From: RUG708 sp050946535
GTDB taxonomy: Bacteria; Bacillota; Clostridia; Peptostreptococcales; Anaerovoracaceae
Reading direction: 5' to 3'
DNA length: 64,000 nt
NCBI GenBank assembly: GCA_050946535.1
Contig: JBMNUZ010000002.1
Location: 62,001-126,000, forward strand
In this document: positions 27,133 through 36,405 of the stretch, one piece after another
Layout of the letters: every line of letters begins with the position of its first letter
Position numbering within the stretch: position 1 is the first letter of the stretch
Notes under the pieces: model-generated
The model's database searches: none
What the model saw: the letters and a program-made list of their open reading frames with translations, nothing else
Told to the model about the DNA's origin: nothing
Program-made: the position numbers and the translations under genes

Positions 27133-28485
27133 ATGCCAGAAAAGAAAAAAGTACCCAAGCGCATTGCCGGCGCCATCATAAATTCGCTGAAGGGAGGCGT
27201 CGTCCCGAGAACGGGCCTGCCGTACATAACCGTGGGCCGGAGAAGAGAGATAGAAGCGCTGCTTCACGACGTCGATATAATAGCCGACGGCGGAGCATCC
27301 TTCAGGTTTATAGAAGGCAGATACGGAAGCGGCAAGAGCTTCCTGCTTCAGACGATAAGAAACTACGTGATGGACAGAAATTTCGCCGTCGTAGATGCCG
27401 ATCTTTCGCCGGAAAGGCGTCTCCACGGAACGAGAGGACAAGGTCTCGCCACCTACAGAGAGCTGATGCGCAACATGTCGACCAAGACAAGGCCTGAGGG
27501 AGGAGCACTGCCCCTTATACTCGACAGGTGGATCGAGTCGGTGAAAGCCGATGCAGCCGCGGAGGAGATGGAAACAAACGGGGCTGCGCCTGAAGCGGGC
27601 GATCCGGCTTTCCAGCTTCACGTCGAACGCAGGATCATGGAAACGGTGCGCTCCATGCAGGAGATGGTGCACGGTTTCGACTTCGCAAAGCTTCTTATGA
27701 CATATTACCGTGCCTCTGAAGAAGGCGACACGGAGACAAAAGGCAAGATTCTCAAATGGTTCCGGGGCGAGTATGCGACCAAGACGGAAGTAAAGAACGA
27801 GCTGGGTATTTCAGCGATTATTACGGACGACGACTGGTACGATTACCTGAAAATCTTCGCTTATTTCCTCGTAAAGGCAGGATACGGCGGACTCATGGTG
27901 ATGATCGATGAGCTGGTGAATATTTATAAAATTCCTAATGCCATCAGCCGTCAGAATAACTATGAAAAGATTCTCACGATGTACAACGATACAATGCAGG
28001 GAAAGGCAAAGTATATCGGCATAATAATGTGCGGAACGCCGCAGTGCGTCGAGGACAGGCGGCGCGGCATCTACAGCTACGAAGCGCTGCGCTCGCGTCT
28101 GGCAGACGGAAGATTTTCACGCGAAGGCAGCAGAGATCTGCTGGCTCCGGTCATTCATCTCGAGCCTCTTTCGGCAGAGGAAATGCTGGTTTTATCAGGG
28201 AAATTGTCGGATATTCACGCGCAGCTTTACGGCTACGAACCTAAGCTCACCGACGAACAGCTCGCGATGTTTATAAAAAAGGAATACGAAAGAGTCGGGG
28301 CCGATTCGCATATCACTCCGAGAGAGATAATCAGAGATTTCATAGAGATGCTCGATCTGCTCTATCAGAATCCTGAAGAGACGCCGGAGCATCTTCTGGA
28401 AAGCGGAGCATTCGTGACGGCTTCCGGCGGGAATTCCACAGGGCAGGAAAAGGAAGAAAACGAGTTCGCCGAATTCAGATTGTAG
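27133..28485 (+). CDS. brxD: BrxD-like P-loop ATPase (DUF2791)
   Basis: ATPase of the BREX-associated DUF2791 family, 450 residues, close to the usual length. The conserved N terminus VPKRIAGAIINSL and VGRRREIEALL precede Walker A GRYGSGKS (62-69); DADLSPERRLHG and ATYRELMRNMSTKTRP are family-typical, and Walker B is in LMVMIDELVNI. In type 2 BREX, BrxD accompanies the helicase BrxHI; here both sit without PglZ, PglX or other BREX genes. A TTG 6 nt upstream is in frame, but GGAGCG spacing favours ATG 27133. It lies 111 nt after the TerB gene and 123 nt before the helicase gene, same strand, no terminator between. Confidence 0.9.
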   Translation: MPEKKKVPKRIAGAIINSLKGGVVPRTGLPYITVGRRREIEALLHDVDIIADGGASFRFIEGRYGSGKSFLLQTIRNYVMDRNFAVVDADLSPERRLHGTRGQGLATYRELMRNMSTKTRPEGGALPLILDRWIESVKADAAAEEMETNGAAPEAGDPAFQLHVERRIMETVRSMQEMVHGFDFAKLLMTYYRASEEGDTETKGKILKWFRGEYATKTEVKNELGISAIITDDDWYDYLKIFAYFLVKAGYGGLMVMIDELVNIYKIPNAISRQNNYEKILTMYNDTMQGKAKYIGIIMCGTPQCVEDRRRGIYSYEALRSRLADGRFSREGSRDLLAPVIHLEPLSAEEMLVLSGKLSDIHAQLYGYEPKLTDEQLAMFIKKEYERVGADSHITPREIIRDFIEMLDLLYQNPEETPEHLLESGAFVTASGGNSTGQEKEENEFAEFRL

Positions 28486-28608
28486 GTTACAGCGCTGAGA
28501 TCAGGGTGAAGCGAGCGGCACCAGCAGCCGGCCGTTTTCAGAGCAGGAGGCTGACCAAATCATCGCTTCAAATTAAGTACATTCAGAACGGAAGGGAGAG
28601 GGCGTTTA

Positions 28609-31101
28609 ATGGACATTTTCAGCAGGTATGCGCCTTTCATACAGGATTATATCTACCAGAACGGCTGGGAGTCTCTCAGAGCCGTTCAGGCGGCTGCAGG
28701 AGACGTCATATTCAATACGGACAGCAATGTCCTCATATGCGCGACGACGGCCTCAGGAAAGACGGAGGCAGCATTCTTTCCAATACTGACGATGATGTAT
28801 GAAGACCCGCCGGCGTCGGTCGGAGCACTTTACGTCGCTCCGCTCAAGGCGCTCATAAACGACCAGTTCGGCAGGCTGAACGATCTCTGCCGCGAAGCGG
28901 ACATCCCCGTATGGCACTGGCACGGAGACGTTTCGCAGTCACACAAGAGAAAGCTGCTCAAACATCCGTCGGGAATACTGCAGATCACGCCCGAATCGCT
29001 CGAGGCGGTACTGCTGCACAGACACTCCGCAGTGCCGAAACTGTTCGGAGATCTCAGGTTTGTGGTCATCGACGAAATACATTCTCTGATGAGAGGAGAC
29101 CGCGGAGGCCAGACGATATGCCTCATTGAACGTCTTTCAAGACTGGCTGGTGTAAATCCGCGGAGGATAGGACTGTCCGCGACGATAGGCGATCCTGAGG
29201 CGGCAGGAAAATTCCTGTCGGCCGGTACCGGGCGTGCCACCGTGATTCCGAAAATCGAAGACAAAGGACAGATCTGGAGACTTTCGATGGAGCATTTTTT
29301 CACCACGGGGCCGCAGGCTTCAGATCCTGAATACAGAGATTCATACCGCGATGAAAGAGAGGACGGCATCGGAGGAAACCGGCTGGGCTCCGGTACGGAG
29401 ATCCGTAAAGAAGATGCCGTGGACGCGAACGTCGTTCCGGCGATTCAGGTCGGAGGAAAAAGAAAAGACGGCGCTGCGGAAGACCGCGATGAGAAAGACG
29501 CCGCAGAGGAAGACGATGGAACGCTGCCTGTCCTTTCTCCGGCTTCAGATTCGGCTCCGGCAGCGGCGGATCCAGGTATAGGATATATATTTGAGCACAG
29601 CCGCGGAAGGAAGTGCCTCGTGTTCTGCAATTCGCGCGAAGAGGCAGAGGCCGTTACGACGACGCTCCGCCAGTACTGTGAAGAAAAAGGAGAGCCGGAC
29701 AGATTCCTCATTCACCACGGTAATCTTTCGTCATCGATACGCCAGTCTGCAGAGGAGGAAATGAAGGACGAGGAATCGGCGCTCACGACCGTCACGACGG
29801 CTACCCTCGAGCTCGGCATTGACATAGGAAAGCTCGAGCGCGCGTTTCAGATAAATGCGCCTTTTACTGTTTCCGCGTTCATTCAGCGCATGGGACGCAC
29901 GGGACGGCGCGGAATGCCGCCGGAGATGTGGTTCGTCATGAGAGAAGAACCTCCGCTCGCGCGTGCCATGATGCCGGACTGCATACCTTGGGAGCTGATA
30001 CAGGGAATCGCGATAGTCCAGCTCTATCTGGAGGAACGCTGGGTCGAGACCGCGAGACCCGACAGGCTGCCGTACAGTCTCCTTTACCATCAGACGATGA
30101 GCACACTAGCGTCCGGCGGAGAGATGTCTCCTGCAGAGCTGGCGTCGCGCGTCCTCACACTCACCGTCTTCAGGCTTGTGAGCCAGGATGACTACAGGAT
30201 GCTGCTGAATCATCTGATAGATATAGACCATATAGAACAGACTGAGCAGGGAGGCCTTATCGTAGGCATCGCGGGCGAACGAATCGTGAACAATTTCAAA
30301 TTCTACGCGGTTTTCCAGGACAACGAAGAATATACCGTCAGGAGCGAGTCGCAGGAGATCGGCACCATCGTGGCACCGCCTCCGGCCGGAGAGAAGATCG
30401 CTATAGCCGGCCACGTCTGGGTAGTAGAGGAGATCGACAGGAAGCGCCACACCGTTTACTGCACGATGGTCAAAGGCAAGGTTCCCGCGTATTTCGGAGA
30501 TGTGGCAGGCGATATAAATACGCGGATACTCGAACGCATGCTCGGGGTCCTCAGCGAAAGTGAAGACAAAAAATATCCGTACCTGATGAAGAACGCTGAA
30601 ATACGGCTTGCAAAGGCGAGAAAAATGGCGGCTAATGCCGGTGTCACGGACAGACCGCTGCGATGCCTCGGAGGAAACATGTGGGTGCTTTTCCCGTGGC
30701 TCGGAAGTTACGCATTCCTCGCGCTGGAGCGCTTCCTTCGCCTGATCTGCGGTAAAGAACTCGGTATAAAAGGATTTGATCCGAGGCGCCCGTATTATAT
30801 GATTTTCACTATGAAAGTTTCGGAGCAGGAATTTTACAAAATAGTGACTGAAAGAGCAGAGGCCGGAGTCGATCCCATGGAGCTGCTCTATCCGGACGAA
30901 GTTCCGACATTCGACAAATACGATGAATTTGTGCCGGACGAGCTGGTGCGGAAGGGCTTTGCTTATGGAGTTCTGGAAACCCGTGAGATGCTGGACCGCG
31001 TAATGGGCTGGAGAAAATTCATCGATGGCGGCAGGGACTGGACGAGCGCACTGCCGCATGAAGCCGGATATAGAGAAATAAATGATAAAGATGCGGAGTA
31101 A
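28609..31101 (+). CDS. brxHI: BrxHI/Lhr-like superfamily 2 DEAD/DEAH helicase
   Basis: ATP-dependent nucleic-acid helicase, 830 residues. RecA domain 1 has motif I ATTASGKTEA (45-54), TPES, motif II DEIH (155-158) and motif III SAT. A poorly conserved acidic insert of about 70 residues (250-320) separates it from RecA domain 2, which ends in motif VI QRMGRTGRRG. A winged-helix and C-terminal domain as in Lhr-type helicases follow. AGGGAGAGGG lies before ATG 28609. It is the last gene of the TerB_N-BrxD-BrxHI set; the gap after it holds a degenerate repeat. Likely acts on DNA in phage defence or repair; substrate polarity unknown. Confidence 0.92.
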   Translation: MDIFSRYAPFIQDYIYQNGWESLRAVQAAAGDVIFNTDSNVLICATTASGKTEAAFFPILTMMYEDPPASVGALYVAPLKALINDQFGRLNDLCREADIPVWHWHGDVSQSHKRKLLKHPSGILQITPESLEAVLLHRHSAVPKLFGDLRFVVIDEIHSLMRGDRGGQTICLIERLSRLAGVNPRRIGLSATIGDPEAAGKFLSAGTGRATVIPKIEDKGQIWRLSMEHFFTTGPQASDPEYRDSYRDEREDGIGGNRLGSGTEIRKEDAVDANVVPAIQVGGKRKDGAAEDRDEKDAAEEDDGTLPVLSPASDSAPAAADPGIGYIFEHSRGRKCLVFCNSREEAEAVTTTLRQYCEEKGEPDRFLIHHGNLSSSIRQSAEEEMKDEESALTTVTTATLELGIDIGKLERAFQINAPFTVSAFIQRMGRTGRRGMPPEMWFVMREEPPLARAMMPDCIPWELIQGIAIVQLYLEERWVETARPDRLPYSLLYHQTMSTLASGGEMSPAELASRVLTLTVFRLVSQDDYRMLLNHLIDIDHIEQTEQGGLIVGIAGERIVNNFKFYAVFQDNEEYTVRSESQEIGTIVAPPPAGEKIAIAGHVWVVEEIDRKRHTVYCTMVKGKVPAYFGDVAGDINTRILERMLGVLSESEDKKYPYLMKNAEIRLAKARKMAANAGVTDRPLRCLGGNMWVLFPWLGSYAFLALERFLRLICGKELGIKGFDPRRPYYMIFTMKVSEQEFYKIVTERAEAGVDPMELLYPDEVPTFDKYDEFVPDELVRKGFAYGVLETREMLDRVMGWRKFIDGGRDWTSALPHEAGYREINDKDAE

Positions 31102-31102
31102 C

Positions 31103-31205
31103 CGGATCTGGACAAGCATGCCGGATAATAGTACAGGGCAACAGTGCCTGACAATCGTGCCGGGAACCTGGCCTGACAATCATGCCGGACAATCGTACCT
31201 GAAAA
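31103..31205. repeat. Degenerate repeat downstream of the helicase gene
   Basis: ACAATCGTGCCGG-like and CTGACAATC motifs recur about five times with spacing near 14-26 bp. The rest of the gap to 31467 is AT-rich, with no gene or clear terminator. Confidence 0.6.
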
Positions 31206-31467
31206 AGTGTAGGCGGATAGCCGGACAGGACATCCAGACCGCAGAAACGCAAATACCCGTACATATCGTGAAATATGATTTCATTTGACAATCAACGTCT
31301 GATTAAATTGATTATCAAAAGCAGAGCATATATCAGTGATATGTACGGGTACTTTTATGGTCAATCTATGGAAAACTTTGTTTTTACGTTAATGAAAAGA
31401 ATTCAGTCTCGCTTATTATGCAGCTTAGCCTGATATGCACCTCGCCTGAGACTCAGGCTCGCCGGCA

Positions 31468-32859
31468 TTATACAGTACCGTTTTCTCCTTCAAGACTGCC
31501 GCCGTTCCAGTGGCGTATATCGTAGAACGCCGTACCGGGCGCGATCTTCGAAGCGAGGTGAGCTCCCCATACGCCGAGGCGTGCCAGCACAGCCAGTCCC
31601 CATCTGCGGCGTCCGTATTCCTTTCCGAATATTTTTTTAATCTTTTTCGCCGATTCGAAATCGTAGAAATCCTTTGACGCGCTGTAGAATTCCTCCTGCA
31701 GCTCCCACGGCGTCATATGTACAGGCTGGAACGTCACGTTCATCATGTCGAAGCGGCTCCAGTCGTGTGTGATCATTCTGCCCTTCTCTTCAAACTCTTC
31801 GAATACAGGCGTCCCTGGAAACGGAGTCAGGATTGCGGGCTGAAGCTGGTAAGCGTTTATGCTCTTTGCGAACGCCACGCTGCGGTCCATGTCTTCCAGG
31901 GTATCATCATCGAGACCGAGCACGATGCTCGCAATCAGACGGATACCGTATTTCTGGCAGGCTGCTCCGGCCTTTCTTATGTTTTCTATGTTCTGTCCCT
32001 TATGGATGCTGTTCAGGGCATCCTGGTTCAGCGACTCGATTCCGATGAGCACTCGCGTGAGGTGTGCGTCGTGAAGCAGCTGCAGCAGCTCTTCATCGTC
32101 CGCCATGTCAGTCCTGCCGAAGAAGAAAGTTTCCTTAAACGTAAGGCCTTCGGCGATCATGCGCCTGCATATCTCCTTGGCACGCTCTTTGTCGGCAGTG
32201 AAATTATCGTCTTCGAAATTCATATACTTGAAACCCAGTTCTTTGTACATGCGTATCTCGTCGATGACGTTGTCTATGCTGCGCTGGCGGTAAGGAGCGA
32301 ACATGCGCGATGTCGTGCAGAAAGTGCAGCGGTAAGGGCACCCTCTCGTCGATATGACATTTGCTGCCTTGCACGGCGTTTTGAGAATCGAGTAATCAGG
32401 AAAAGGCACTTCATCGAGGTCCTCGATAGGAATACCCTGCACGAGCCTGTCGGTAATGCGTCCCTCGACTACATCGAGAATTACCTTTTCGCCCTCGCCG
32501 ACGATTACCTGATCTGCGTGCTCGAGCGCTTCTTCGGATTTCCATGTAGCGTGCATTCCGCCCATGATGACGCGTGCGTTTGTCTTCTCGTGAATGATGT
32601 CAGCGAGTTCATATCCCCGCGGAGCGTTTGACGTCATTATCGAAATGCAGAAGACATCTGTGTCTTTTAGAAGTCTTTTGAAATGGATGTTTGCATTCAG
32701 CTCTTCGTAGGCTGCTACTTCATGACCGGCTTTTTTCAGTATGCCTCCGAGAATAAGAGGACCTGTAATTGAATTTGATTGTCCGTATATTTTTCCGCCC
32801 CAGCGGTACGGAGGGAGCCGTCTCAGCGCGGTCGTAGGTACAATAAAAACAATTTTCAT
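31468..32859 (-). CDS. B12-binding-domain radical SAM protein
   Basis: Cytosolic radical S-adenosylmethionine enzyme of 463 residues. An N-terminal cobalamin-binding-like Rossmann domain (1-135; VIMGGMHATW, VGEGE) precedes the radical SAM barrel with the cluster motif CPYRCTFC (C-x3-C-x2-C) and GIESLNQDAL. The C-terminal part is family-typical of the Elp3/MiaB-like B12-radical SAM group of unknown substrate. An in-frame ATG lies 9 nt upstream, but AAGGAG is only 1 nt from it, so ATG 32859 with a 10-nt spacing is chosen. It is divergent from a TetR regulator, a probable control partner. The reaction is unknown. Confidence 0.9.
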   Translation of the reverse strand: MKIVFIVPTTALRRLPPYRWGGKIYGQSNSITGPLILGGILKKAGHEVAAYEELNANIHFKRLLKDTDVFCISIMTSNAPRGYELADIIHEKTNARVIMGGMHATWKSEEALEHADQVIVGEGEKVILDVVEGRITDRLVQGIPIEDLDEVPFPDYSILKTPCKAANVISTRGCPYRCTFCTTSRMFAPYRQRSIDNVIDEIRMYKELGFKYMNFEDDNFTADKERAKEICRRMIAEGLTFKETFFFGRTDMADDEELLQLLHDAHLTRVLIGIESLNQDALNSIHKGQNIENIRKAGAACQKYGIRLIASIVLGLDDDTLEDMDRSVAFAKSINAYQLQPAILTPFPGTPVFEEFEEKGRMITHDWSRFDMMNVTFQPVHMTPWELQEEFYSASKDFYDFESAKKIKKIFGKEYGRRRWGLAVLARLGVWGAHLASKIAPGTAFYDIRHWNGGSLEGENGTV

Positions 32860-32992
32860 GAGTGGCATTCTCCTTTACATGTGTTATAACATTTTTGATG
32901 ATGTAAATATTTTTTACAATGACATATTTTCAAATTTGTAAGTTATTTATACATTTTATGAGAACTTGTTAAGTTAGTTGGAAATCGTCAAG

Positions 32993-33565
32993 ATGGATAA
33001 GAGAATTATAAAAACAAAACAGGGATTACGCAGCGCCCTCAGGGAGCTTCTCAGGGATAAACCGCTGGACAAGATCAGCGTAAAGGAAATATGCGCCAGA
33101 TCATCTACGAGCCGTGTGACGTTTTACACATATTACGGTGACAAATACGATCTCTTTAAGGACATGCTCGATACGATAAAGAAAGAAACAGAGGAGCTTT
33201 TTATTAATAAGCAGAAAAACAACAACCCCGAAAATGATTTTGACAAAAGTCTTCAGAACTTTATAGACACTCTTTATTATTTGGAAGAGGATTTTTCGAA
33301 GGAGCCGTCTTTTGAGATCAATAAGTTCGAAGTTTCGTACATCTACAAGGATTTTATTCTTAAATGCATCGAACGGTTTGAAAACGTTTATCCTGAAAGA
33401 ATGAAGACGCGTTATCCGGTCAAGGCTGTAAATTCATTCCTTGCATATGGATTGTGGGGTTTCCTTCACTGGCATTCCGGTCCGGTAACGAAGGAGGAAA
33501 TGGACTACTTGTCTATGCTCATAAAGGATCTGATCGACAGCAACATTTTTTCAGAGACCAAATAA
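32993..33565 (+). CDS. TetR-family transcriptional regulator
   Basis: Repressor-type regulator of 190 residues. The N-terminal helix-turn-helix reads LDKISVKEICARSSTSRVTFYTYY (split here as the recognition helix SSTSRVTFYTYYGDKY), followed by a ligand-binding helical domain of the type with a C-terminal YGLWGFLHWHSG segment. The ribosome binding site before ATG 32993 is weak; a TTG at 32978 is in frame but no better. Divergent from the radical SAM gene, whose promoter it may control from the shared 130-nt AT-rich gap. Confidence 0.88.
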   Translation: MDKRIIKTKQGLRSALRELLRDKPLDKISVKEICARSSTSRVTFYTYYGDKYDLFKDMLDTIKKETEELFINKQKNNNPENDFDKSLQNFIDTLYYLEEDFSKEPSFEINKFEVSYIYKDFILKCIERFENVYPERMKTRYPVKAVNSFLAYGLWGFLHWHSGPVTKEEMDYLSMLIKDLIDSNIFSETK

Positions 33566-33948
33566 AAGAAATCTATACAGTTGGACTTCTGCTGGCTGGG
33601 CCTCTCCCACTTAATGAGAAGCGGATCGGATAATATGAAAACATTTTAGTAAGTGACCTTACATTTGTGTATAATAAAAGAAGTGTATGCTGGAAACGGC
33701 AGAAAATCCGGACAAAAGAGCGAAGCTCCGAAAATGTTTCTTCAAACTGTAAATTTCATTTAACTGCATATTCCCTGGAACAGTAAGTTTCATAAAGCTG
33801 CAGACTGATTGGAGCAGCTGGTTTCATGAATCCGCAGATTGAGACAGGCGTGAAAGCTAAGTCAATGCATTGCCGGACAGGGAGAGAAGCCTTTTCAGCG
33901 GACCGCGGATACAAGCGGAAAATAAAGGAGAGAGAGGATAGGTCTGTT
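33566..33948. other. Intergenic region with degenerate repeats
   Basis: Holds a possible promoter (TTAGTA at 33646-33651, 18-nt spacer, TATAAT at 33670-33675) and, at about 33745-33848, three loose repeats of a 31-37 bp unit around GTTTCAT and CTGCAGA. An in-frame upward extension of the next gene to 33826 lies in these repeats and is not favoured. Confidence 0.45.
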
Positions 33949-34275
33949 ATGGATATGGAAGAAAGAATAAAGATCGTCAAGGGCAGCATGCCGCTCACGG
34001 ACGATATAGAGGGAGTGCTGGAGAAAGCAGCTGCCGGAAAGATCGAAAGCGTCGAAATCGGAGCGCCAGAGCCTAAGGAGAAGAATTCCGACATGTTCTC
34101 CGATGCGACGAGGATTGAAAACATCGTAGTCGGGTTTCTGAAGAAGAACGAGTTCCCGAAGACGGTGAATATTTACTGCGAAAGCGATCTTGAGGTCGAA
34201 CTGTATATGATGGCCTACAATTACTGGTACGCTACCGAAAAGAGCGAGCGCATCAACGACGGACGCTGGGACTGA
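33949..34275 (+). CDS. Hypothetical protein, 108 residues
   Basis: Unrecognised small soluble protein. Residues 1-40 look helical and charged; 60-100 include VGFLKKNEFPKTVNIYCES and MMAYNYWYATEK, mixed alpha/beta, no signal peptide or metal motif. ATG 33949 is chosen because GAGAGAGG precedes it by about 11 nt. The stop codon lies inside the first of three 24-bp tandem copies, so the final residues DGRWD are encoded by repeat sequence. It is 188 nt upstream of the NhaC gene on the same strand, but a functional link is not evident. Confidence 0.7.
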   Translation: MDMEERIKIVKGSMPLTDDIEGVLEKAAAGKIESVEIGAPEPKEKNSDMFSDATRIENIVVGFLKKNEFPKTVNIYCESDLEVELYMMAYNYWYATEKSERINDGRWD

Positions 34276-34329
34276 TACTGAGACGGACGCTGGGACTGAT
34301 ACTGAGACGGACGCTGGGACTGATACTGG
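34258..34329. repeat. 24-bp tandem repeat, three copies, spanning a stop codon
   Basis: Copies at 34258-34281, 34282-34305 and 34306-34329 are identical except for the last base. Each contains GGACGCTGGGACTGA; in copy 1 this is the end of the upstream gene (GRWD then TGA). Confidence 0.97.
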
Positions 34330-34369
34330 AATGAATCGCGCACGGCGCTGCAGCAGCGTGTACCGGTGC

Positions 34370-34420
34370 AGAAGTGAAAAGAATGCAGAAGAGAAAAGAA
34401 TGCAGAGGGGAAAAGGAAAG
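34370..34420. repeat. 17-bp tandem repeat, three copies
   Basis: AGAAGTGAAAAGAATGC, AGAAGAGAAAAGAATGC and a third diverged copy lie just upstream of the NhaC gene and enrich its leader in purines. Confidence 0.85.
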
Positions 34421-34463
34421 AGAGACTGAAAACCAATATTTGCTTTGAAAGGAAAAGAGATTT

Positions 34464-35852
34464 ATGAAAAACAACAACGAAGATTCTCTTCAGACGGAAG
34501 AAAAGGATGAAGAGAAGAAACCTGAGCCTAATGCCAGGGCGCTGATACCTATTTTTGTATTTCTGGTGCTCTATCTCGGACTGGGAATCTACTACACCTA
34601 CATTCATCCATTAAAAGGCCAGATGGGATTCTACGTAATGTCGGTAGTTGTAGCTTTCGGCATAGCGCTGATCGTGGCTTTCTGCCAGAACAGAGAAGTC
34701 TCGTTCAACGAGAAGATCCACATATGCGCGCAGGGCATCGGCGACGACAATATCACGATAATGCTGTTCATATTCCTGATGGCAGGAGCGTTCAGCGGTC
34801 TTGCGAGTGAAGCAGGAGGCGTCGAGAGCACGGCGAATATCCTGCTCAATATCATACCCGGGAAGTTCGCGATACCGGGCCTGTTCGTGATAGCGTGCCT
34901 GATTTCAATGGCGATGGGTACTTCCGTAGGAACTATCACGGTTCTCGCCCCTATAGCGGCGTCGGTTGCAAACACGGCAGGCTTCAACCTTCCGCTCTGC
35001 GTAGGCACCGTTGTCGGAGGAGCGATGTTCGGCGACAACCTCTCGTTTATTTCGGATACGACGATCGCAGCGACGAAGACTCAGGGCGTGGAAATGAAAG
35101 ACAAGTTCAGAGTGAATTTCAAGCTTGCGATGCCTGCCGCACTGGCGACACTGGCAATTCTCATCGTTATAGCGGCCCTTGGCGGCGACGCTCACCTCGG
35201 CCACTACGACTTCAGCCTGATGCTCGCTCTGCCGTATTTCATAATTCTCGTTCTCGCCCTCTTCGGACTCAACGTATTCGCAGTGCTCGGCCTCGGAATC
35301 ATACTGTTCACGATTACCGGACTGCTGTCGGGAACTCTGCAGTTCGATACGATATTCTCGTCGATGGGCGAAGGAACTGCAGGAATGTTCGAGACGATGA
35401 TAGTGACGATTCTCGTCGCTTCCATCAGTGCACTAATAGAAGTTTACGGCGGATTCGAATCTATTCTCGGGTTCATAAGACGCCACGCGCACGGGAAGCG
35501 CGGAGGCATGGCCGGAATCGGTTTCCTGACTGCAATAATGGATGTAGCTACAGCCAACAATACGGTAGCCATAGTCGTTGCAGCGCCTATAGCAAAGACA
35601 ATCAGCGAGGAATACGATATAGACCCGAGACGCACGGCGTCGCTTCTCGACACGTGCTCGTGCATCATGCAGGGCATAATTCCGTACGGTGCGCAGCTCC
35701 TCATAGCATCAAACCTTGCGGACATCAGCAGCGTTTCAATAATGAGGTGGCTGTTTTACCCGTACCTGCTGCTCGTCATGGTGGTTCTGTCTATAATGTT
35801 CACGAGTACGAAGCCGTCGGAAGAGGCTCTGCAGGAAACAGATGCGGAATAA
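34464..35852 (+). CDS. NhaC-family Na+/H+ antiporter
   Basis: Integral membrane secondary transporter of 462 residues with about 10-12 hydrophobic segments. It shows conserved GTSVGTITVLAPIA, GGAMFGDNLSFISDTTIAAT and a second-half TANNTVAIVVAAPIA, plus PYGAQ near the end. NhaC-type carriers exchange Na+ for protons; the same superfamily includes amino-acid antiporters, so the substrate is probable, not certain. The N terminus (1-24) is very charged and cytosolic. AAAGGAAAAGAG precedes the ATG. A strong terminator lies 365 nt downstream. Confidence 0.92.
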   Translation: MKNNNEDSLQTEEKDEEKKPEPNARALIPIFVFLVLYLGLGIYYTYIHPLKGQMGFYVMSVVVAFGIALIVAFCQNREVSFNEKIHICAQGIGDDNITIMLFIFLMAGAFSGLASEAGGVESTANILLNIIPGKFAIPGLFVIACLISMAMGTSVGTITVLAPIAASVANTAGFNLPLCVGTVVGGAMFGDNLSFISDTTIAATKTQGVEMKDKFRVNFKLAMPAALATLAILIVIAALGGDAHLGHYDFSLMLALPYFIILVLALFGLNVFAVLGLGIILFTITGLLSGTLQFDTIFSSMGEGTAGMFETMIVTILVASISALIEVYGGFESILGFIRRHAHGKRGGMAGIGFLTAIMDVATANNTVAIVVAAPIAKTISEEYDIDPRRTASLLDTCSCIMQGIIPYGAQLLIASNLADISSVSIMRWLFYPYLLLVMVVLSIMFTSTKPSEEALQETDAE

Positions 35853-36216
35853 GGTAGATCTGCTGCAAGCCGATGAGGAAATTTGCTGAAGGAATTTTAT
35901 AAGGGAATATTATGGACGCGGATGGACGAAAAACGCGGGAAACGCGTCGCGGAGAGCACAGAAAGCAACAGTGAAAAGTAAAATGATTGCCTAAACATCA
36001 CAGACTTACTGAAGATTAAGATATGTTTCAGCATTTTCACAATTTGTTCACGAAGGGAATATCATTCCGACATTTCGAAATGATATATTATGAGTGTCGA
36101 AAGGAAAAGACCAAATTCCCCGAGACAGTGGAAATACAAGACGAATACTTTTCATAAAACTCTCCTAAAAAACCTTAAAACAAAACAAGACAACAAACGG
36201 CAAAGTGACAGCAGGG

Positions 36217-36258
36217 GCCACGGCGGAACAAACACCCGCCGTGGCTTTTGTAATTTTT
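36217..36258 (+). terminator. Strong intrinsic terminator
   Basis: GCCACGGCGG (36217-36226) pairs perfectly with CCGCCGTGGC (36236-36245), followed by TTTTGTAATTTTTG. The nearest upstream gene ends 365 nt before. Confidence 0.9.
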
Positions 36259-36311
36259 GTATGAAGTTTGTACACCATGACAGGCAGTTTTCAGAATTGG
36301 TGACGGTACGC

Positions 36312-36395
36312 GGTCTGGCCTGTCCAGTCCGGCCTGTCCAGTCCGGCTTTACCCGGTCTGGCTATGTCCGGTCTGGGCTATGTCCAGTCTGGACT
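36312..36395. repeat. 14-15 bp degenerate tandem repeat, about six units
   Basis: CAGACCGGACATAGC-like units (minus-strand reading) follow the stop of the anti-sigma gene in the order of its transcription. Confidence 0.75.
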
Positions 36396-36405
36396 GTGAC
36401 TGAGG

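Larger units (their letters stand above)
35853..36405. other. Intergenic region with inverted repeat, orphan terminator and short repeats
   Basis: No supportable gene. An inverted repeat ATATCATT/AATGATAT (36059-36086) surrounds the palindrome ATTTCGAAAT. The terminator at 36217 and the repeat tract at 36312 are listed separately. A small RNA between 36090 and 36250 on the plus strand is possible. Confidence 0.4.

Noticed and set aside
34895..35857. 320-codon frame inside the NhaC gene
   Set aside because: It is the +2 shadow of a conserved transporter, with extreme Arg content and no start signal.
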